Origin: an uncultured Bacteroidota bacterium
GTDB lineage: Bacteria > Bacteroidota > Bacteroidia > Flavobacteriales > Flavobacteriaceae
DNA: 44,248 nt
Assembly: GCA_903842575.1 (NCBI GenBank)
Contig: CAIMMM010000134.1
Coordinates: 1 to 44,248 of the forward strand
Direction: 5' to 3'
Shown: positions 1-8,060 of the stretch, piece after piece
How positions within the stretch are numbered: position 1 is the stretch's first letter
How the letters are laid out: each line of letters opens with the position of its first letter
Made by a program: the position numbers and the translations under genes
The notes under the pieces: model-generated
Database searches by the model: none
The model's input: only the letters and a program-made list of their open reading frames with translations
What the model was told of the DNA's origin: nothing

Positions 1-12
1 AATAATATTATC

Positions 13-20
13 TACTTTTG
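13..20 (+). promoter_or_regulatory. -7 promoter element for the first gene
   Basis: TACTTTTG matches the Bacteroidota -7 consensus TAnnTTTG. It lies 44 bases before the ATG at 65, so the leader would be about 40 nt. The -33 region is outside or at the window edge. Confidence 0.45.
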
Positions 21-64
21 GCTCGAAGTTTTAAAAAAATTGACAATTAATTAATACATGTTTT

Positions 65-1174
65 ATGAGAATTAAAAAATTTATAGCCCTTTTCTTTATT
101 GTATTCGTAACATTTGTAGGAAATGCACAGGTAAAAAAGTATATTGTACATACGGTTGCCTTTTATAATTTTGAAAACCTTTTCGATACGATTAATCAAT
201 CAAATATTGATGAAGAGTGGTTGCCTAACGGGATTCAAAACTGGACTTCTAAAAAATATCATCAAAAACTCCATAATTTAGCTAGGGTTTTAGCTGAAAT
301 CGGAACTACAGACAACCCAAACAATTCCCCAACATTTATAGGTGGTGCCGAAATTGAAAACCGAGGGGTTTTGGAAGATCTTATTAAAGAACCAGCTTTA
401 ATAGGTAAAGATTATGGGATTGTCCATTTTGAATCTCCTGATAAAAGAGGAATCGACGTGGCGCTATTATACCAAAAAAAGCACTTTAAACCAACAAGTT
501 ATAAAAACATTCCGCTTTTGATTTATAAAAATCAAATTAATAATAATACTAAAGAAAAAAACGAGAAAGACGATGCCTCGGATGATAAATCAGAAATAGA
601 TAAAAACTTGGATAGAGTTTATACTCGAGATGTATTACTTGTGACTGGTTTTCTTGATGGGGAAGAAATTAATGTCATGGTAAATCACTGGCCATCACGA
701 TCAGGTGGAGAAAAGAAAAGTTCCCCTTTCCGTGAAGCAGCAGGAAGATTAGATAGAAAAATCATGGATTCTATATATAAAATCAATCCCAATGCTAAAA
801 TTATTACTATGGGAGATTTGAATGATGGAAGTTATAATAAAAGTGTAAAAGAAGGTATTGGCGCCAAAAGAAAAAAAGAAGAAGTACAACAATTTGGAGT
901 TTACAATCCTTTTGAGCAAATGGCAAAAGAAGGTAACGCTTCACTATTTTATAGAGATGCTGGAGATATTTTTGACCAAATTATGGTTTCGGAAACATTA
1001 ATTAAAAAAGAATATTCTGGATATCAATATTGGAAAGCAGGAATCTATAATAAACCATTTATGATAACAACAATTGGACAATATAAAGGGTATCCACTAC
1101 GACATTCCATGACAGAAGTAGGGTTTAGTGATCACTTTCCCGTTTACGTTTATTTAATTAAAGAAATGAAATAA
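65..1174 (+). CDS. secreted endonuclease/exonuclease/phosphatase-family protein
   Basis: The 369-residue protein starts with a typical signal peptide (Lys-rich start, hydrophobic core, NAQ near residue 22), so it is exported. The body has the motifs of the EEP (DNase I-like) metal-dependent phosphodiesterase fold: NFENLFDT near residue 35, EIEN near 97, NHWPSR near 208, GDLND near 249 and SDHFP at 355-359, with Glu, Asn, His and Asp residues in the usual metal and catalytic places. The natural substrate (extracellular nucleic acid, phosphoester or lipid) cannot be told from sequence. It is transcribed alone: its own -7 element lies upstream and a hairpin terminator follows at 1182. A charged Lys/Asp/Glu-rich insertion at about residues 160-182 looks like a surface loop. 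Confidence 0.85.
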   Translation: MRIKKFIALFFIVFVTFVGNAQVKKYIVHTVAFYNFENLFDTINQSNIDEEWLPNGIQNWTSKKYHQKLHNLARVLAEIGTTDNPNNSPTFIGGAEIENRGVLEDLIKEPALIGKDYGIVHFESPDKRGIDVALLYQKKHFKPTSYKNIPLLIYKNQINNNTKEKNEKDDASDDKSEIDKNLDRVYTRDVLLVTGFLDGEEINVMVNHWPSRSGGEKKSSPFREAAGRLDRKIMDSIYKINPNAKIITMGDLNDGSYNKSVKEGIGAKRKKEEVQQFGVYNPFEQMAKEGNASLFYRDAGDIFDQIMVSETLIKKEYSGYQYWKAGIYNKPFMITTIGQYKGYPLRHSMTEVGFSDHFPVYVYLIKEMK

Positions 1175-1181
1175 GTACATT

Positions 1182-1211
1182 AAAAAGGTTAGTCATTGCT
1201 AACCTTTTTTT
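1182..1211 (+). terminator. rho-independent terminator
   Basis: An 11-bp stem (AAAAAGGTTAG paired with CTAACCTTTTT) closes a 6-nt loop and runs into a T tract, 8 bases after the stop codon at 1174. Confidence 0.8.
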
Positions 1212-1219
1212 ATTTTTAG

Positions 1220-1227
1220 TAATTTCG
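1220..1227 (+). promoter_or_regulatory. -7 promoter element for the dioxygenase gene
   Basis: TAATTTCG matches TAnnTTTG with one mismatch and sits 14 bases before the ATG at 1242, right after the upstream terminator. Confidence 0.4.
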
Positions 1228-1241
1228 TAAAAAAACTTTTT

Positions 1242-1781
1242 ATGGCAACTCCAAAACCATTCAATCTTACTCAATGGGTTGAAGACAATCGTCACTTATT
1301 AAAACCACCTGTTGGCAATAAAAATCTTTATGTGGATTCTGAAGATTATATCGTTATGATTGTTGCAGGTCCCAATGCTCGAAAAGATTTTCATTATAAT
1401 GAAACGGAAGAGTTGTTCTATCAACTCGAAGGGGAAATTACTATTTACATTCAAGAAGATGGCGAAAAAAAAGCAATGAAACTTTCTGCTGGCGACATGT
1501 ATTTGCATCCTTCCAAAGTGCCCCATTCTCCATCAAGGACAGAAGGGTCAATAGGATTAGTTATCGAAAGAAAACGCTTGCCCGAAGGCGCAAAAGACGG
1601 ATTGCTTTGGTTTTGTGAAAATTGTAATCACAAACTATACGAAGTCTATTTCGAATTACACGACATTGAAAAAGATTTTCAAAAGCACTTCAACCATTTT
1701 TATAATTCAGAAGTGTTAAGAACGTGTTCGAGTTGCGGTACTATTATGGAAACGGATGTAAGGTTTGTTTCTAAATCCTAA
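1242..1781 (+). CDS. nbaC: 3-hydroxyanthranilate 3,4-dioxygenase
   Basis: A 179-residue cupin enzyme that opens the ring of 3-hydroxyanthranilate to 2-amino-3-carboxymuconate semialdehyde, in the kynurenine route of tryptophan breakdown or quinolinate/NAD synthesis. The iron ligands are visible as His51, Glu57 and His95. A C-terminal rubredoxin-like metal site is formed by Cys125, Cys128, Cys162 and Cys165. These positions agree with the well-studied Cupriavidus enzyme as I remember it, and the length is normal for the bacterial family. It has its own promoter and lies 79 bases before an ALDH7-family gene on the same strand. No other kynurenine-pathway genes are in this window. Confidence 0.95.
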   Translation: MATPKPFNLTQWVEDNRHLLKPPVGNKNLYVDSEDYIVMIVAGPNARKDFHYNETEELFYQLEGEITIYIQEDGEKKAMKLSAGDMYLHPSKVPHSPSRTEGSIGLVIERKRLPEGAKDGLLWFCENCNHKLYEVYFELHDIEKDFQKHFNHFYNSEVLRTCSSCGTIMETDVRFVSKS

Positions 1782-1815
1782 TACTATAAATGTATAATAA
1801 TTCACCTTTTAATAA

Positions 1816-1823
1816 TATCTTCG
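1816..1823 (+). promoter_or_regulatory. -7 promoter element for the ALDH7 gene
   Basis: TATCTTCG matches TAnnTTTG with one mismatch, 37 bases before the ATG at 1861. It suggests the dehydrogenase has its own promoter and is not only read through from the dioxygenase gene. Confidence 0.4.
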
Positions 1824-1860
1824 CAAAAATTTTCAATTAAATCATAATACAACAATAATA

Positions 1861-3414
1861 ATGGCAACAATTGCACAACAATTCGGGATGACCGAAGCAT
1901 TAGAAATACTTGGTGTAAAAGCCATCAACGAAGGAACTTCAACAGGACAAAATCATTTTTCAAGCGGAGCCATACTCGAAAGTTATTCGCCAGTTGACGG
2001 GCAACTCATTGGGAAAGTAAAAACTACCACAGTTGCTGACTATGAAAAAGTAATGCAAAGCGCTACCGAAGCATTCAAAACGTTCCGATTAATGCCAGCA
2101 CCACAACGAGGCGAAATTGTACGCCAGTTTGGAGATAAACTCAGAAAAAACAAAGAAGCATTAGGCAAATTAGTTTCCTATGAAATGGGAAAATCATTGC
2201 AAGAAGGATATGGTGAAGTTCAGGAAATGATAGACATCTGCGATTTTGCAGTCGGACTTTCAAGACAACTTCATGGATTAACCATGCACTCGGAACGTCC
2301 CGGACACCGAATGTATGAGCAATATCACCCGCTTGGCGTTGTTGGAATTATATCGGCATTCAACTTTCCGGTTGCTGTTTGGGCTTGGAACACAGCATTA
2401 GCATGGATATGTGGGGATGTTTGTGTTTGGAAACCTTCCGAAAAAACACCTTTATGTGGAATAGCTTGTCAAAACATCATTGCCGAAGTAATCAAAGAAA
2501 ACAACCTTCCGGAAGGAATTTCTTGTTTAATCAATGGGGATTATAAAGTGGGTGAAATGATGACCCAAGATAAACGCGTGCCATTAGTTTCTGCAACCGG
2601 TTCCACCCGAATGGGAAAAATTGTGGCGCAAACTATCGCAGGTCGTTTAGGAAGATCTCTTTTAGAGTTAGGAGGAAACAATGCCATCATTGTAACGCCA
2701 GATGCCGATATTAAAATGACGGTTATTGGTGCTGTTTTTGGTGCTGTTGGAACTGCCGGACAACGTTGTACTTCTACCCGAAGATTGATTATCCACGAAA
2801 GCATGTATGATAAAGTAAAAGATGCCATAACATCAGCCTACAAACAATTACGTATTGGAAATCCTTTGGATCAAAACAATCACGTTGGGCCACTTATAGA
2901 CACGCAAGCTGTAGAAATGTATTCTAAAGCTTTAGCAAAAGTGGTTGCCGAAGGCGGGAAAATCCTTGTTGAAGGAGGAGTATTATCAGGAGAAGGATAT
3001 GAAAGTGGTTGTTACGTAAAACCAGCCATTGCAGAAGCCAGCAACTCCTTTGAAATTGTACAACACGAAACCTTTGCACCAGTTTTATATTTAATAAAAT
3101 ATTCGGGCGATGTGCATAATGCAATCGAAATTCAAAATGGCGTAGCGCAAGGATTATCTTCTGCTATTATGACCAACAACCTTCGTGAAGCAGAAGCTTT
3201 CCTTTCCCAAGTGGGTTCTGATTGTGGAATTGCCAATGTAAATATTGGAACTTCCGGCGCCGAAATTGGTGGTGCCTTTGGTGGCGAAAAAGAAACTGGT
3301 GGCGGACGCGAATCAGGTTCAGATGCCTGGAAAGTGTATATGAGACGACAAACCAATACGATTAATTATACCACCAACTTACCATTGGCACAAGGAATAA
3401 AATTTGATTTGTAA
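1861..3414 (+). CDS. ALDH7-family aldehyde dehydrogenase (AmaB/antiquitin-like)
   Basis: 517 residues, the usual size for ALDH family 7, whose best known members oxidise alpha-aminoadipic semialdehyde in lysine breakdown. The oxyanion Asn168 (SAFNFP), the general base Glu269 (LLELGGNN) and the nucleophile Cys303 (AGQRCTSTRR) are all present, and the stretch around residues 150-177 (HRMYEQYHPLG, then WAWN) is typical of family 7. It should be a cytosolic NAD-dependent enzyme. Its neighbour is 3-hydroxyanthranilate dioxygenase, so a role with tryptophan-derived semialdehydes is conceivable, but family membership points first to lysine catabolism. A strong bidirectional terminator follows. Confidence 0.88.
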   Translation: MATIAQQFGMTEALEILGVKAINEGTSTGQNHFSSGAILESYSPVDGQLIGKVKTTTVADYEKVMQSATEAFKTFRLMPAPQRGEIVRQFGDKLRKNKEALGKLVSYEMGKSLQEGYGEVQEMIDICDFAVGLSRQLHGLTMHSERPGHRMYEQYHPLGVVGIISAFNFPVAVWAWNTALAWICGDVCVWKPSEKTPLCGIACQNIIAEVIKENNLPEGISCLINGDYKVGEMMTQDKRVPLVSATGSTRMGKIVAQTIAGRLGRSLLELGGNNAIIVTPDADIKMTVIGAVFGAVGTAGQRCTSTRRLIIHESMYDKVKDAITSAYKQLRIGNPLDQNNHVGPLIDTQAVEMYSKALAKVVAEGGKILVEGGVLSGEGYESGCYVKPAIAEASNSFEIVQHETFAPVLYLIKYSGDVHNAIEIQNGVAQGLSSAIMTNNLREAEAFLSQVGSDCGIANVNIGTSGAEIGGAFGGEKETGGGRESGSDAWKVYMRRQTNTINYTTNLPLAQGIKFDL

Positions 3415-3431
3415 TTTTCAAAACAGCATAA

Positions 3432-3467
3432 AAAAAGGGTCTTGTAAATTATTGCAAGACCCTTTTT
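3432..3467. terminator. bidirectional terminator between convergent genes
   Basis: Stem AAAAAGGGTCTTG pairs perfectly with CAAGACCCTTTTT around a 10-nt loop, with A and T tracts on either side. It can serve both the ALDH7 gene (+) and the outer-membrane protein gene (-). Confidence 0.85.
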
Positions 3468-3481
3468 ATTTTGTGGGAGCG

Positions 3482-3967
3482 CTACAAGTTAAATGAAGCA
3501 CCAATATTAAAATAGAACTGATCGTTATAATCAATTGCATTAGAATTGTATTTAGCTAAAGGAAATCCGCCTTCGGTATAGAGTCCAAAACCTTCAGTAA
3601 AGAAATATCTAAAACCAAGATGTGCGCCAAAATTTTTCAAACTCAAATCCAATCCGGGATAAAAATCCATTTTTTTATCTAATCCAATAACGTCTCCAAT
3701 ATTAGCATTAAAGCGCGCTTTTAAGTCAAATCTGTCTCCAAATTTCACAGCACTAGCATTTCCTTCGGAAGTATTTAATAAATAGGAACTTGAAAATCCG
3801 TAAGACATATTTTGACCCAAACCAAAATCGGTAGAAGCGTGAATTCCGGTACCCCCAGTTTGAAAATTCATGCCTACTTGAGCCTTGACATCTCCTTTTC
3901 CTTTATAGGCTTGAGCATTCACAAAACATGCAGAAAGCAGTAATAAAACGATACTAATTCTTTTCAT
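3482..3967 (-). CDS. small outer-membrane beta-barrel-like protein (DUF6646-like)
   Basis: 161 residues with a clear signal peptide (MKRISIVLLLLSACFVNAQ) followed by alternating, aromatic- and glycine-rich strands, ending in ...FYFNIGASFNL. The last residues look like a beta-barrel closing strand. This fits a small 8-strand outer-membrane barrel; from memory it resembles Flavobacteriaceae proteins labelled DUF6646, but I cannot verify that. Molecular function is unknown. It is monocistronic, with a good -7 element upstream and a terminator downstream. Confidence 0.7.
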   Translation of the reverse strand: MKRISIVLLLLSACFVNAQAYKGKGDVKAQVGMNFQTGGTGIHASTDFGLGQNMSYGFSSSYLLNTSEGNASAVKFGDRFDLKARFNANIGDVIGLDKKMDFYPGLDLSLKNFGAHLGFRYFFTEGFGLYTEGGFPLAKYNSNAIDYNDQFYFNIGASFNL

Positions 3968-3988
3968 TTTTTAAAAAATTTAATTGCG

Positions 3989-3996
3989 CAAAGGTA
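3989..3996 (-). promoter_or_regulatory. -7 promoter element for the outer-membrane protein gene
   Basis: On the minus strand this reads TACCTTTG, an exact match to TAnnTTTG, 21 bases before the ATG at 3967. Confidence 0.5.
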
Positions 3997-4008
3997 ATTA
4001 GAATTGTC

Positions 4009-4746
4009 CTAATTCCTCCCTTTTTCGTTAAAATACAGTTGGTTCAAAGGTTCGCTTTGCCAATATTCTTGAGTGTAAATATCCATAATTGACAACGGAC
4101 CATTAAATGCCGCTCCTGTATCGATATTCCAAATACATGCTTTTTTTATGGGTATCGATTCTTTAATTCGAGTTACGGGGGTGTGTCCAATATAAATCTC
4201 ATGATACAAAGTCAATCGTTTTGGGTAAAAAAAGCTTTTCTTTTCTAGCGTTTGATCCATTGCTAATGCAGTTTCCCAAAGTGATCTGTCCCAATAAAAC
4301 ATTTTCGGGAAGTATTCATAAGTCACCCCATTCACATTAGTAAAACCAGCGTGAATAAACAACCTATTTCCCTCATCGAGATAATAGTCTTTAAGCGAAT
4401 GTAAGAAGGCAATATGGCGTTGTTTTTTCTCTTCAGAAATATTTGAATACGCCAATACCGTAGCTTCGCCACCATGCTTAAACCACATGCCTTCATCAAT
4501 ATTTTTATTGTTATGAGTAAGCCAATCCAAAACCAACTCATCATGATTACCCCGAATGAAAATGCAGTTTTGTTTTTTGTCTAATTCCATTAAATAATCA
4601 ATGACTTGCGGTGATTCACTCCAACCGTCAACATAATCCCCAAGGAAAATTAAGGTGTCGTTTGTGGTGACTTTGGCACGCTCCATGATTTGATGCAAAG
4701 CACGCAAACCTCCGTGAATATCTCCAATTACTAATGTTCTATTCAT
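4009..4746 (-). CDS. calcineurin-like metallophosphoesterase
   Basis: 245 residues with the classical dinuclear-metal phosphatase motifs: GDIHG (Asp9, His11), GDYVDG (Asp37, Asp40), RGNHDE (Asn67, His68), and the later His residues in IHAGF and YIGHTP. This is the PPP-type serine/threonine phosphatase or diadenosine-tetraphosphatase branch; which substrate it uses cannot be decided here. It is probably a soluble cytosolic enzyme. Its start overlaps the end of the AlbA_2 gene by 8 bases, so the two are translationally coupled in one operon read on the minus strand. Confidence 0.85.
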   Translation of the reverse strand: MNRTLVIGDIHGGLRALHQIMERAKVTTNDTLIFLGDYVDGWSESPQVIDYLMELDKKQNCIFIRGNHDELVLDWLTHNNKNIDEGMWFKHGGEATVLAYSNISEEKKQRHIAFLHSLKDYYLDEGNRLFIHAGFTNVNGVTYEYFPKMFYWDRSLWETALAMDQTLEKKSFFYPKRLTLYHEIYIGHTPVTRIKESIPIKKACIWNIDTGAAFNGPLSIMDIYTQEYWQSEPLNQLYFNEKGRN

Positions 4747-5878
4747 ATTTCATTTTCCTAAAAATTCGCATTACTTCTTTAAAATTGGTATAAACAGCTG
4801 TTTCCTTCCGCGTTTTTAAAAAGGGTTTGGCATCTATAAGTTTTTGTTTGGCCTCTTCAAAACCGTTAATGGAACAAATCATCAGCGTGGAGGGCAAGTT
4901 TATTAAATCTTTAATTTCTCTTTCCGAAAGCGTCAATCCTTTTTCAAGTTTTGCAATCAATGCCAAATTGGTATTATAGATGTGATGCAACATTTTCTTA
5001 TTGTATGTTGGTGGTTCAAAGAGCATTTCATTTTCTATTTTATAGTACCCATTATCAAAAAAGGAAATTTTTTTTTGTTCCAACGGATAATAACTTGTTT
5101 TGTCATTCAATCCGAGAGAAACAAACTCGGTTATGATAAAAATGCTTTCATCATAGGTAATGGTAACCACATCTTGTGCCGAATAAAACAACTTAACTTG
5201 TTCGTTGATTAACTCAATATCAACTCTAGAAAGATAATTGGTGTCGTGTATTTTTTTTGGAATTCCCGCCCAACAAATCACAAATAATTCTTTAAAAACG
5301 TTGTATTTAGAAATCATGTCGCCATGACTAATAGTCACAAAATCCATTACCCCATCAAGCGTGTGGGCAATACTATTTCTAGAGTTGTTTTCAATGCTGA
5401 TAACCGTTTCTATATTTTGTTTGGAATAGGGGATTTTATCTTCGGTAGGAATGGAATTACTGCCACGACGCACAAAAACGGTATTGGCAAAAATGGTGTG
5501 GATGTTTTTTTTAAAAAAAGAGGTCTTCGATTTGGGTTTTATGGTAACCAATCCCACCACTTTATCCTTGGGTAAATTTGGGAATGGAACATTTTCATAT
5601 TGTATTTTTGGAGGATTTTCTATGAACGCATTTACCAAATTTTGGATGTGACTGTCGTCAAAAAAATCATCGCCAACAACTTCATTGTCCTGGTCTTCTA
5701 CACCCACAACAATAAAGGAATTATTGGAAGGATTGGAATTGGACAAGGCGCAAATGTGTTTTAAAAATTTGGCTTTCCCCTCGCGCGTATGCAAATTTAA
5801 CTGCCGTTTTTTGTCATAAAAACTACACTCATCATTGTGAGCTAAGAGGTTTTTAATAAGTAAACGTTTGTTAATCAT
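4739..5878 (-). CDS. AlbA_2 (Schlafen-type) domain protein
   Basis: The first 130 residues resemble the AlbA_2 putative DNA-binding domain (pattern GKAKFLKHICALSN ... SFIVVGVEDQDNEV). The remaining 250 residues I do not recognise. I place the start at MINKRLL (379 residues). An upstream ATG at 5929 would add 17 residues, but those are encoded by a 7-bp tandem repeat (5884-5911) and are low-complexity (DNQQPTTNNS). AlbA_2 proteins are often called ATP-binding or transcriptional regulators, with little direct evidence. The gene overlaps the downstream phosphoesterase by 8 bases and follows the aldo/keto reductase with a repeat-filled gap. Confidence 0.65.
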   Translation of the reverse strand: MINKRLLIKNLLAHNDECSFYDKKRQLNLHTREGKAKFLKHICALSNSNPSNNSFIVVGVEDQDNEVVGDDFFDDSHIQNLVNAFIENPPKIQYENVPFPNLPKDKVVGLVTIKPKSKTSFFKKNIHTIFANTVFVRRGSNSIPTEDKIPYSKQNIETVISIENNSRNSIAHTLDGVMDFVTISHGDMISKYNVFKELFVICWAGIPKKIHDTNYLSRVDIELINEQVKLFYSAQDVVTITYDESIFIITEFVSLGLNDKTSYYPLEQKKISFFDNGYYKIENEMLFEPPTYNKKMLHHIYNTNLALIAKLEKGLTLSEREIKDLINLPSTLMICSINGFEEAKQKLIDAKPFLKTRKETAVYTNFKEVMRIFRKMKYE

Positions 5879-5883
5879 TTTTG

Positions 5884-5911
5884 AGTTGTTGGTTGTTGGT
5901 TGTTGGTTGTC
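5884..5911. repeat. 7-bp tandem repeat, unit GGTTGTT (4 copies)
   Basis: Four consecutive heptamers on the + strand: AGTTGTT, GGTTGTT, GGTTGTT, GGTTGTC. The block ends 6 bases before the ATG (minus strand) of the AlbA_2 gene. Confidence 0.9.
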
Positions 5912-5924
5912 AGTTTGATTTACC

Positions 5925-5952
5925 ATCAACTATCAACCATTCACTATCAACT
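5925..5952. repeat. 7-bp tandem repeat, unit ATCAACT (4 copies)
   Basis: Four consecutive heptamers on the + strand: ATCAACT, ATCAACC, ATTCACT, ATCAACT. The block directly abuts the stop codon of the aldo/keto reductase gene (5953) and is separated by 13 bases from the second block at 5884-5911. Confidence 0.88.
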
Positions 5953-6819
5953 TTAAGGAACTTTATTCCCCATACTTTCGGCCCAAATAGCAAACCAATC
6001 TTCCTGTTCCATTTGCAATTCGGTAGCTTTCATGAGTGATTGTATTCGGGCAATATTTACGGTACCTGCAATAGGAATAACTTTGGCAGGATGCTTTAAA
6101 ATCCACGCCAATAAAAGGGTGTCTGAACCCACATGGTATTTTTCAACTAATTTTCCAAGCAATATTTTAAGCCTTCTCGTTTGTTCAATGTCTTCTCTGA
6201 AAACCGTTCCAAGCGGATTCCAAGACATAGGACGAATGTTGTGCAGTTGCATATAATCCAAACTTCCATCTAACATGGCTTGATGATGGGTTGCCGAAAA
6301 CTGAATTTGATTGAAATTAACAGCTGTTTTTTGTTGAAGAAGTTCGGTTTGCGAAGCCGTAAAATTAGAAACACCAAAATCAATAATTTTTCCTTCCGAT
6401 TTTAGTTTGGTAACCGCTTCCGCAATTTCGTCTGCCACCATTAATGGGCTTGGTCTATGCAATAGCAAAATATCCAAATAATCCGTTTGCAAATTTTTCA
6501 AGGAATTTTCAACGGACCAAATGATATATTTCTTAGCATAATCATAGTGTTTGACTGCATTGTTTCTTCCCTCGGTATGTTGGATGCCGCATTTGGAAAT
6601 AAATTGCATTTTTTTTCTGTCTATTTTACTTTCGGCAAAGGCTTTTCCAAACTGCGCTTCGGTGGTATATCCTCCATAAATATCAGCAAGATCAAAAGAG
6701 GAGATTTTATTTTCGATACAGATATGCATCAAATGACTCATTTCTGAAGAGGAGAGGTTTTTATCCCAAACGCCCCAATTCATAGTCCCAGCAATTATGG
6801 GAGAAAGTGTTGTTTTCAT
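5953..6819 (-). CDS. aldo/keto reductase family oxidoreductase
   Basis: 288 residues, the usual size. The AKR catalytic tetrad can be placed as Asp43, Tyr48 (FDLADIYGGY), Lys76 (FISKCG) and His121 (LLLHRPSP). The C-terminal part (IPIAGTVNIARIQ) is the NADPH phosphate-binding region, with IPIAGT in place of the common IPG. It resembles the YdhF-type AKRs from E. coli. It reduces aldehydes or ketones using NADPH in the cytosol; the physiological substrate is unknown. It is divergent from the moxR operon, and the AlbA_2 and phosphoesterase genes follow on the same strand. Confidence 0.88.
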   Translation of the reverse strand: MKTTLSPIIAGTMNWGVWDKNLSSSEMSHLMHICIENKISSFDLADIYGGYTTEAQFGKAFAESKIDRKKMQFISKCGIQHTEGRNNAVKHYDYAKKYIIWSVENSLKNLQTDYLDILLLHRPSPLMVADEIAEAVTKLKSEGKIIDFGVSNFTASQTELLQQKTAVNFNQIQFSATHHQAMLDGSLDYMQLHNIRPMSWNPLGTVFREDIEQTRRLKILLGKLVEKYHVGSDTLLLAWILKHPAKVIPIAGTVNIARIQSLMKATELQMEQEDWFAIWAESMGNKVP

Positions 6820-6982
6820 AGCAATTTTTTTTAATCCTTAAAAATAGCAAAACAAAATCATAAATCATCCTTAAAAATAAGGGTTTTATTAAAGTTTTAA
6901 CGGAATGTTAACATCTCTTTTCTGTTTTTATTTTCACTTTTGAAATGTTAAAATTTTAAAACCAATTTACAGTAATAAAAAT

Positions 6983-7993
6983 ATGGAAATGGAAGAAAAT
7001 ATTGCCGCTTTAGACATTAGAGCAATCAATGAAAAAATTGAAAGAGAAAGTGCTTTTATTGACTTATTAACCCTGGAGATGAATAAAGTCATTGTTGGTC
7101 AAAAGCATATGATCGAAAGATTATTAATTGGACTTTTAGGGCAAGGGCATATCCTTTTAGAAGGCGTGCCAGGTTTAGCAAAAACCTTAGCTATCAACAC
7201 GCTTTCGCAAGCCGTTCATGGAAGTTTCAGCCGAATCCAATTTACCCCAGATTTGTTACCCGCAGATGTTGTGGGCACTATGATTTATAACATTAAGGCC
7301 AACGAGTTTTCCATAAAAAAAGGACCTATTTTCGCCAACTTTGTATTGGCAGATGAGATCAATCGTGCGCCAGCCAAAGTACAATCGGCTTTATTGGAAG
7401 CGATGCAAGAAAAACAAGTAACCATTGGTGATACTACTTTCAAATTGGACAGACCATTTTTGGTTTTAGCAACACAAAACCCAATTGAGCAAGAAGGAAC
7501 CTATCCTTTGCCAGAAGCACAAGTCGATCGTTTCATGCTAAAAACCGTTATCGATTATCCAAAAATGGATGAAGAACGAATGGTGATTCGCCAAAATTTA
7601 AAAGGCGCATACGAAAAAGTGAATCCTGTAGTTTCTGTAGAACAAATTTTAAGAGCCCAAGAAGCGGTTCGCGAAGTGTATATGGACGAAAAAATTGAAA
7701 AATATATTTTGGATATTGTTTTCGCAACGCGTTTCCCAGAAAAATACAAACTAGAAAGTTTAAAACCTCTTATAAGTTTTGGAGCTTCACCACGCGGAAG
7801 TATCAACTTGGCAAACGCCGCCAAATGTTATGCTTTTATTAAACGTCGTGGTTATGTAATTCCCGAAGATGTTCGCGCCGTAGTGCATGATGTATTGCGT
7901 CATAGAATTGGAATTACCTATGAAGCAGAAGCAGAAAATATCACTTCTGTTGATATCATCAACAAAATTATAAACGAGATAGAAGTTCCCTAA
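6983..7993 (+). CDS. moxR: MoxR-family AAA+ ATPase
   Basis: 336 residues. Walker A is GVPGLAKT (61-68), Walker B is VLADEIN (around 121-127), and a sensor stretch LATQNPIEQEGTYPLPEAQ follows, as in MoxR proteins. These ATPases act as chaperones or assembly factors for partner proteins with VWA domains. It is the first gene of an eight-gene run with DUF58 and Bat proteins, the Bacteroidota aerotolerance (Bat) locus. A weak -7 element (CACTTTTG, 6935-6942) lies in the 163-base divergent gap. ATG at 6983 or 6989 are both possible starts. Confidence 0.95.
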   Translation: MEMEENIAALDIRAINEKIERESAFIDLLTLEMNKVIVGQKHMIERLLIGLLGQGHILLEGVPGLAKTLAINTLSQAVHGSFSRIQFTPDLLPADVVGTMIYNIKANEFSIKKGPIFANFVLADEINRAPAKVQSALLEAMQEKQVTIGDTTFKLDRPFLVLATQNPIEQEGTYPLPEAQVDRFMLKTVIDYPKMDEERMVIRQNLKGAYEKVNPVVSVEQILRAQEAVREVYMDEKIEKYILDIVFATRFPEKYKLESLKPLISFGASPRGSINLANAAKCYAFIKRRGYVIPEDVRAVVHDVLRHRIGITYEAEAENITSVDIINKIINEIEVP

Positions 7994-8003
7994 AAAGTAA
8001 TTA

Positions 8004-8052
8004 GGCAAAAGCCATTAGTAACACTATTGCCTATTGCCTATTGCCTATTGCC
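8004..8052. repeat. composite element: GGCAAAAGCC plus TATTGCC x4
   Basis: GGCAAAAGCC (8004-8013) is followed after 11 bases by four perfect copies of TATTGCC (8025-8052), ending 8 bases before the ATG of the DUF58 gene. The same pairing of AAAAGCC-type and TATTGCC-type sequence recurs at 42418-42526. Confidence 0.92.
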
Positions 8053-8060
8053 TTTAAAAA

